From contig LSRY02000003.1 in NCBI GenBank assembly GCA_001643675.2, forward strand, positions 1,974,001-2,038,000: 64,000 nucleotides of DNA, given 5' to 3'. The notes beneath the pieces were generated by a model, which was given only the letters and a program-made list of their open reading frames with translations, was not told the DNA's origin and searched no databases. This DNA is from Monocercomonoides exilis (Eukaryota > Preaxostyla > Oxymonadida > Polymastigidae). Both the position numbers and the translations under genes were made by a program. Position 1 is the stretch's first letter, and each line of letters begins with the position of its first letter. Below, in pieces: positions 57,332 to 64,000 of the stretch.

Positions 57332-59311
57332 TTAAAAGAGCTTTTGTGTTTGTTTATGTTTGAAGCCAAATTATTGTTCATGATATAAAAATCATATTTG
57401 AAGTGTTTTCATTCAATTTTCATGCAAATCTATTTTGTTTTCTGTGATGAAAGATCAAAAATTCAATTGAATGATTGTTCGTTTCTCGTTACAAATTATT
57501 TATTTTGTTTCATTTTCATAAGTATTTTTTTTTTTCATTAATGCATTTGAAAAACAAAAAAACCATATTTTTTTTTGAAAAATGCACAAATCAAACGATT
57601 GATTATCAATACAAAACAGTTTCATCATTTTGTGAGATTTATTTTCATTCATGAAAAGAACATCAAAAAAAGATTTCATTGTTTAGTGAATAAACATTTT
57701 GCATTTTCTTGGTATTTTCCAATAAAACTTAACAAATCTGATTCACCTTTGATAGAATTGAACATTTGAGTTTTTCAAAGATGAATTCAATAATTTCAAA
57801 AAAAGAATATTTATAATGAATTGGGTTGATGATTTTCTGAGGATTTTATTTCATTGAATATGGTTTATGAAAAACACATTAATGAGTATTATTTTTGTAG
57901 AAGGGGAAAAAAATTGAAAAATTGATTCTTAGTCCAATAACAGTTGAGCAAATAAATTTTGTCTATCCTTTTTATTTGCTTTGAAATACAACTTCAAAAC
58001 CCATTCAACAACAAATACATTTTTTCTTCAATTCTTTAATGAAATATTCACAAATTTTTGTCTCTTTCGTACAAGATAATCTTATTTTCTTTTCTTCAAT
58101 TTTTTTTTCATTTTTTCTCATTTTTCATTTTCAACACCATTCAGTTTATTTGATTGTTTTTGAATTGAAGCAAAAAGACAAATGACAAACGATTGCCAAA
58201 AGGGAACGAAAACAGAGAATTTTCAAATTGATTGAAAAACCGATAGATAATTACAATTCAGATTTTCTAAATTATGCAAAATTATTTTTGAATATTCGGC
58301 TTGAATGTTATTCAGGTGAAGATAAATAAAGGATATTATTATCGAATTTCTTTTCCAACTCACTTTGCAACTCAAAAATAGATATGAAAAAGAAATTTGA
58401 AAATATTCCTGATGTTAATATTCATTTTCGTAATATTTTATGAGTTGGAACTGAAATTTGATTGAAATATTAGGTTTTCATTTTCGAAAGAAAAATTTGA
58501 ACAAATGGGTTAAACAAATGAAAAATTGGAATTCATTTTGATTTCGTCTGATAAAAGCCAACATGTATTTGAATTTGTGTTGAAATGCTTTCATTAATTA
58601 AAAGACATATTGATGATCACGTTTTCATCATAGTTTTCAAAAACTGTGAAATGAGATTATTATAGCGGGGAAAAAATATGGTTTAACTTTAGATGAATTG
58701 AAAATAAAAAAAAACTCCTATTCATGTTTCATTATCTTTTCATCAAAAATGGACAAAAAGAACGAGAGTTGGCTCAAAATGAACCAAATATAAATTATTT
58801 ATTCAAAAGATCTTGTTCATAATCATTGAAGCGTTTGAGCAAAAACAAATAATGTTCAAATGTTTGATTAGAAATATTGACTGGAAAAAATCTGTAATTT
58901 GTCATTAACGTATTGTGCCTTAAAATATGAAATGAAAAGTTGTTGATCAATTTTGTGAAACACAACGTTAAACGATAAAACAACAAGAAAAATTTTTTTT
59001 TGTTTTTGAAATATCAGCATCATTCAAGATAATATTCAAAAATTGTTCATGAATCAGAATAAAAACTTCATCTTTGAAATCAAATGGATAGTTTGCAGTG
59101 TTATCATTTTTTATTTTGATAGCATTTATTCCAATTTGATGATAACAGTCTTTTCCATTTGAAGAATTGAATATTCAGCTTTCCTCATGATATTACACAA
59201 TTTTCTTTATTAATGAAAAAAAGAATTCATGGTTAAAATAATTCATTAATGCACAAATTCTGTACGAATCAAATTCTTAATGATACAATCATTGTTATAA
59301 TCCTTTATTTG

Positions 59312-59549
59312 GGTGATTCTTTTTGAAAAGTCACTAATGTTTAATTTTCTAATACTTCAAAATTTTCATATTTTGCTAAATACTTTGTTAACAAATATCA
59401 AACTTCACATTAATAGAATCTATCACTTGATAATGTTATTTCAAACATTCTTGAGGAGATTTGTGAGCTGAAACTGAAATTTGAGCAAAATATGAAATTT
59501 TTGAAGCATTTGAAAATTAAACATTTGTGACTTTTCAAAAAGAATCACC
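59312..59549. mobile_element. MITE-like element with 38-bp terminal inverted repeats
   Basis: 59312-59349 and 59512-59549 are inverted copies with a single mismatch, starting GGTGATTCTTTTTGAAAAGT. TATTT flanks both ends (with an extra G on the left) and may be a target-site duplication. No ORF in the 238 bp, so it would be non-autonomous. Confidence 0.6.
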
Positions 59550-59583
59550 TATTTAATTGTAATTTTGTCATAAAGCAAAGTGC

Positions 59584-59830
59584 GTTTTTCTTTTGAAAAG
59601 TCGCAAATATTTAATTATCAGGTTCATTGAAATTTTGCATTTTATCATTAATTCTTTCAATTGAAATGTCATAAAGAACCCTTTAACAAATTGTGATTTA
59701 AAAAATTTCCAGTATTTATTAATGTTTATTTCAGTCAACTTAGACAGATCGATTGTTTGAATTCAAGTTGAAAAATCAAATTTCGATTAAATTGAAAATT
59801 GAATATTGCCGACTTTTCAAAAAGAATAAC
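59584..59830. mobile_element. Second, diverged MITE-like element
   Basis: Arms of about 38 bp (59584-59622 and 59791-59830) again contain CTTTTTGAAAAGTC-like sequence in inverted orientation, with more mismatches. It lies 35 bp from the first element. Confidence 0.45.
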
Positions 59831-61013
59831 ACAAATGAGCTTATCAAAACGGACTCGAGAATAAAAAAATACTCGTGAAAAAAAATTGAAAACTCAATTG
59901 AAAAACAAATTAATGAAAAACATTTCAAGAACAAAAGAAGTTTAAAAACAATATGATAAAAATGTTTAGTTTTATTATCAAAAAATCTTTGAATATTCAA
60001 TTCTGCTTTTTTATTTAAAAAGAATTATTTGTGTTTTCAGAAATAGATTTCATCATGTTTAAATATTTTTTTGACTGAAATGTTTTTATTAACGATTTCT
60101 GCTGGTTTGTTAAGTTTTGATATTTTGATGATCAATAATAAATCTTCCATGAGTTTTTGGCAAGGTTGAAAAATTAATTTCATTTGGATGTTTTTCAATC
60201 AGAAAACACAAGAAAAAATAGAGGCTCAAAGAAAATAAAAAAATACAATTTCACAATAGAATAACTTTTTATAAAAAAAAACTTGAATGAAGACACATTG
60301 ATGTGGCTGAAAAATAAATGAAAAAATGAAATCAGTTCAAAATTCTGATAATTCGTTTTTGACTCTTGAATGTTTCAGAGTGATAAACTTTGTGATAGAA
60401 ATAGCTCAAAAAGATTGAAAATGAGTCGATAACAGAGAGATATTTTTGTGTGAAAAAGAAACAAACTATTCAATAAAAATAACATTTTATACCCTATATT
60501 ATAATTTTTGATTATCTTTTGAAATAACAAATAAAAGAAAAACAGAGAAAAAATGTTTTGAAAGCGAAAAACAAACAAACAAAAAATATTCATGAAACTC
60601 TGAAATGTGAAATCAACAAACATATTCAAAGTCATCGGCACAAAATGTTCATTGGAAGATAAGAAAACAAAGTTGTTTTGTTCTTATCATCAATGGAGTT
60701 CTTTGTAAGGAAAAAAGGCAATGAGAATGCTTAATGATAATTCATGGATTTGTTCCAATGGATATTTAAAAAAAAATATATTTGTGGTTTCTATCGAATA
60801 AAAAATTATTCCTCAAATAACTTACACATTGAAAAACACATCGCACATTTCGCGCTCTCTCCCTCTTTCTTTTCCTATTCCATCGCATGCTCATCCACGT
60901 GCAACCTTCCAAAGAAAATAACTCATTGTCGTAACATGTTCTTTGTTTTTCATTTTCAATCTGATTAGAAATATTGAACGAAAAAGTTTGTTCAACTCAA
61001 ACAAATTTCTGTA

Positions 61014-63134
61014 ATGTATCTGTTATTGCATTCTTTCTCCATCCACTCAACCATCTTCCTCCACACTCCCAACCCCATCGATGGCGCCATTCTCCCTTCC
61101 CTCAACAGTCCATCCACTTCTCTCTCTGCCTTCAACACCTCTTTCCTTCACCAAACACGCTCTTCTCCAAATGATCCCGTTGAATATATTGGAAATGAAA
61201 CTCACAGAGAGAAATTAAAAAGATTGTCCTTTATTGAATTGAACAGCTATCTCTTTGAGTGGTGCGAATGGAATAATTCAAATGGAGGAAATGATTATGG
61301 AGGTGCTCTAAAAGTCAACTGCACGAATGCCAATCTCACAATCACTTCTTGTTCATTCAATAATTGTTCAACAAATGGATCCAATGGTGGAGCGTTATAC
61401 AGTTACTGTTTGCAAAATGAGAACATTGCAAAATCAAATTTCACAAACTGTTCGGCATTGCATGGAGGAGCAATTGCTATAGATGGTCGACAATCATCTT
61501 CCGTTTATTCATTTTCAGACAACAGAGTTGAAAGTTGTAAAATCACAAGTACAATTGGAACTGGTTGGTATTTCTATATTGGTGATTTTTCTTCAAACGG
61601 TCAATTCCTGTTCACCAAATGCAAGTGCATTGCTAATTCTGGTGGTGATTCTGCTGGTTCTCTCACATTCAATTGGCCTCCACAAAACAAACCAAGTCAA
61701 TTTTTGATCAATGATTGTCAATTCACAAATAACAAACTGACTGCTTCTTCCATATATGGAGGTGCTGCAATGTGTTTCCTTCCACCATATTCCTGGATGA
61801 ATGGAGTAAAATTCATCACATTCTGCTTTTTCGATGGCAACACCGCAACAAATGGAAGGGGAAACGATGTGTTCTTCAGTGGTAATGCAATCACCCAATC
61901 TCCATTTGAAAATTGTGGATCAACAACCCCAACACAAAGAGTGTGGAATGCAGGAACAGCTGACAATGCTGAATATAATAGCTGGCTCCCCCTCGTTGCC
62001 CAGAACAAAATCGTTGCCAGCAATGGAACTGATGTCGATGCCTGTGGCAGACCCCAACAGACCCCATGCGCCACCATCGAGTATGCCCTCAACGGCTTCA
62101 TTTCCCTCCTCCAAGACGCCTCTCTCACCCTCCTCAGTTCAACATTTGTTCCAACTCAAACACTCACCTTCAGCGCGGTTGACACAAAAATCACTGGAAA
62201 TGGCACAACTGCCACCACCATCGCCTCCAGTGGCATTCCCCAACCACCAAACTCACATTCACAGTCATCACAATCAACATCATCAAATTCATCCTTGTCA
62301 TCATCATCAACATCTTCTTCACCAGATCCATCTGCCACTTCTGCCCTCTTCCAACAGACCCAGGGCTCCCTCACAGTCTCTGCCCTCGCCATCGCCCACA
62401 ACTCCTCAAACCAAATCACCCCCATCCTCTTCCACCTCTCCGGTAACTCCCCTTCCCTCAACCTCAACACAACAACCATCACCGGAACAACCTCCACACC
62501 AATCAAAACACCCCTCTTCTTCCTCACTGCTGGCTCCCTCTCCCTCAACCACACAGCAATCACCAGTCTCACCCTCAACAGCCAAAGCATCTTCCACCTC
62601 ACCTCCCTCACAAATCCCCTCACCCTCAATTCCTCCAACATCACTCACATCACCTCCACAGCCACCCCTACCAGCTGTGTCCTCTCCTCTGCTTCCTCCC
62701 CTGCCCTCTCCCTCTCCCTCGCCAACTGCACCATCACCAACATCAACTCAGAACAATTCAGCCAACAGACTGCCACCAATGGCGGGTGCATCTCATTCGC
62801 CTCATCTGCCCCTGCCAACACATTTTCTGTGAGTGACACAGCCTTCTCCAGCTGCTCTGTGAGCGAGGATACAAGTTCTGGAGGAAGAGGCGGTGCTCTC
62901 ATGATCGAGTACAAGGATGATTCAGAAGTGTCAACCACAACCTTTTCCATCACCAATATCGTGTTTTCAGCCAACAAGGCCAGCGTCGGAAGAGATATGT
63001 ATTTTGTGTGTGAATCCCTTGTCGCTTCTGTGAAGGAACCCTTGTTCGCCTTCATGAGAAGCATCACTCAGAAAGACAACTCGGCTGTTGGACATGACAG
63101 AACAGAAGCATTCGGTGATTGGAATGTCGATTAG
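61014..63134 (+). CDS. Long beta-helix surface-protein paralogue 15 (ends at premature TAG)
   Basis: 706 residues from ATG 61014. The start is short, MYLLLHSFSIHSTIF, weakly signal-like, then HTPNPIDGAILPS. Core: FEWCEWNNSNGG, SCSFNNCST, GTGWYFYIGDF, KCKCIANSGG, NDCQFTNNK, SWMNGVKFITFCFFDG, GRGNDVFF, NCGSTTP. The R-type module continues through SAVDTKITGNGTTATT into the Ser-rich linker, beta-strand repeats, a second GGALMIEY motif and ANKASVGRDMYFVCES, all parallel to copy 7. TAG at 63132-63134 replaces a Leu codon of copy 7. Same-frame similarity goes on to about 63318 (LTCR, stop). No 60-bp element; first gene of its cluster. Confidence 0.7.
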   Translation: MYLLLHSFSIHSTIFLHTPNPIDGAILPSLNSPSTSLSAFNTSFLHQTRSSPNDPVEYIGNETHREKLKRLSFIELNSYLFEWCEWNNSNGGNDYGGALKVNCTNANLTITSCSFNNCSTNGSNGGALYSYCLQNENIAKSNFTNCSALHGGAIAIDGRQSSSVYSFSDNRVESCKITSTIGTGWYFYIGDFSSNGQFLFTKCKCIANSGGDSAGSLTFNWPPQNKPSQFLINDCQFTNNKLTASSIYGGAAMCFLPPYSWMNGVKFITFCFFDGNTATNGRGNDVFFSGNAITQSPFENCGSTTPTQRVWNAGTADNAEYNSWLPLVAQNKIVASNGTDVDACGRPQQTPCATIEYALNGFISLLQDASLTLLSSTFVPTQTLTFSAVDTKITGNGTTATTIASSGIPQPPNSHSQSSQSTSSNSSLSSSSTSSSPDPSATSALFQQTQGSLTVSALAIAHNSSNQITPILFHLSGNSPSLNLNTTTITGTTSTPIKTPLFFLTAGSLSLNHTAITSLTLNSQSIFHLTSLTNPLTLNSSNITHITSTATPTSCVLSSASSPALSLSLANCTITNINSEQFSQQTATNGGCISFASSAPANTFSVSDTAFSSCSVSEDTSSGGRGGALMIEYKDDSEVSTTTFSITNIVFSANKASVGRDMYFVCESLVASVKEPLFAFMRSITQKDNSAVGHDRTEAFGDWNVD

Positions 63135-64000
63135 TTTATATTTCTCAACGGGCACACAGCTGACAATGAATATGTGAATGATCATCCTGGTATCAAAGCA
63201 ATGAATTGCTGGCTATCAAAGATGTCCTGCAAGAGGACACAAAATGCGATGGATCTTCTGAAAAAGGTGCAGATCATAAGGCAGAAATCATTTCATCAGC
63301 TGACTTGTCGGTGAATTTATGTGCAAATGAAGGCAAAGTCGAAGAAAGTTGGGGAGATGGCACACAAAATTGAAGAAAACATCTCATATGTGCATTTGAT
63401 GAAATCAACATTGCTTGTCGGGCATTTATTCTCTTCTTTCATAGAATTATCCATTAAATATGCCTTTTCAAATAAATATGTTTCCCTCATCGTTTCATCT
63501 TCTCCGACATATTGAAGGCGTGTGACGTTGTGTAACCTGCCGAACGCTATTTTTGAGCTCATTCATTTCATAAAAGAATTGCTCTAATACTCTTTCTTTT
63601 TTATCTGCGCCTCTTTCAGCTTCCAAATAAAAAAAGGCAAAATCGTCCTCCTTTTTTGATTTCGCTCCGACTGATCAGCTTTTTTCGACTCGAAATCACC
63701 TCTATTGCTATTTAAATTTGGCTACATTTTGTAATAGAATGAATAATCCTTTTGTGCTTCCGAAAAGAAAATAAAAGATGACAATTGGCCCTGAATTCGA
63801 TGGGAGTTGAACGAACTGAAAAAAACAGTATCATTTTTGATGTTCATCGAAGAAGGAGTTGAAGAAGAAGAAGAAGAAGAAGAAGAAGAAGAAGAAGAAG
63901 AAGAAGAAGAAGAAGAAGAAATGGTTGACTGAAGAAGATTTTGCGTGTTTTTGGCCATGCGATTCATAACAGGTGTGCTTGTCGCTGAATAAGCAAGTGA
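63135..64000 (+). repeat. Tail of copy 15 running to the window end
   Basis: 63135-63318 is the untranslated remainder of the copy-7-like C-terminus. 63319-63700 matches 21527-21910 almost base for base. 63722-64000 is the usual spacer, an inverted near-copy of 55093-55370, with a (GAA)n run at about 63858-63920. Confidence 0.65.

Larger units (their letters stand above)
57332..61013. other. AT-rich spacer between clusters 3 and 4
   Basis: 57332-58160 duplicates 31551-32400. The rest is unique AT-rich DNA with two inverted-repeat elements (59312-59549 and about 59584-59830). No ORF above 90 codons and no recognisable gene. The last 150 bp do not contain the 60-bp upstream element. Confidence 0.6.

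Noticed and set aside
57331-57381. Programmed -1 frameshift at T TTT TTC joining MAFF to the beta-helix frame in copy 14
   Set aside because: The slippery string fits, but the same shift in copy 10 runs straight into TAA, and the region is low-complexity DNA open in several frames.
61920-62114. Antisense ORFs opposite the C-terminal module, present in most copies (MEEGNEAVEGILDGG type)
   Set aside because: They mirror a conserved sense-strand domain and have no start or regulatory context of their own.
1-64000. Bacterial autotransporter or Chlamydia-type Pmp locus
   Set aside because: Similar repeat motifs, but spliceosomal introns, the NEK-like kinase and the AT-rich spacers point to a eukaryotic nucleus.

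Overview
The window looks like nuclear DNA of an AT-rich, intron-bearing protist. My best guess is an oxymonad (Preaxostyla, Monocercomonoides- or Blattamonas-like), because it is dominated by Cys- and Asn-rich beta-helix surface proteins with GGAL, NCSF and GRGNDVFF motifs. The standard genetic code fits: TAA, TAG and TGA all end reading frames and CAA/CAG encode Gln. This argues against Streblomastix-type recoding. Spliceosomal introns in two ordinary genes rule out a bacterial origin. Species assignment is inference.

About 50 kb of the 64 kb is a multigene array: fifteen copies of one secreted or surface beta-helix gene plus the repeated DNA between them. They form four clusters. Cluster 1 is copies 1-2 (+) facing 3-4 (-), at 1-10951. 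Cluster 2 is copies 5-8 (+) facing 9-10 (-), at 13001-31550. Cluster 3 is copies 11-13 (+) facing 14 (-), at 45778-57331. Cluster 4 starts with copy 15 (+) at 61014. In the three complete clusters the converging genes meet at the same roughly 2 kb repeat.

Inner copies are preceded by a conserved block whose first motif lies 60 bp before the ATG. Outer copies lack that block and often lack an in-frame ATG. Copies have two kinds of 3' end. Type 1 stops shortly after a TKITG motif. Type 2 diverges earlier, and in two copies (2 and 8) a frame-consistent intron would join the beta-helix to a transmembrane segment and acidic tail. Copies 7 and 15 alone carry a longer second half. Patchwork identity between copies suggests gene conversion.

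Between clusters 2 and 3 lies non-array DNA. It holds a decayed long beta-helix/transmembrane protein gene (33430-36410), a three-exon gene for a disordered basic and Ser-rich protein (minus strand), and, divergently, an eight-exon NEK-like kinase of about 1313 residues with a C2H2-like finger and a C-terminal ARM-like region. AT-rich spacers hold inverted-repeat elements, one segmental duplication and minisatellites. No tRNA, rRNA or CRISPR array was recognised.
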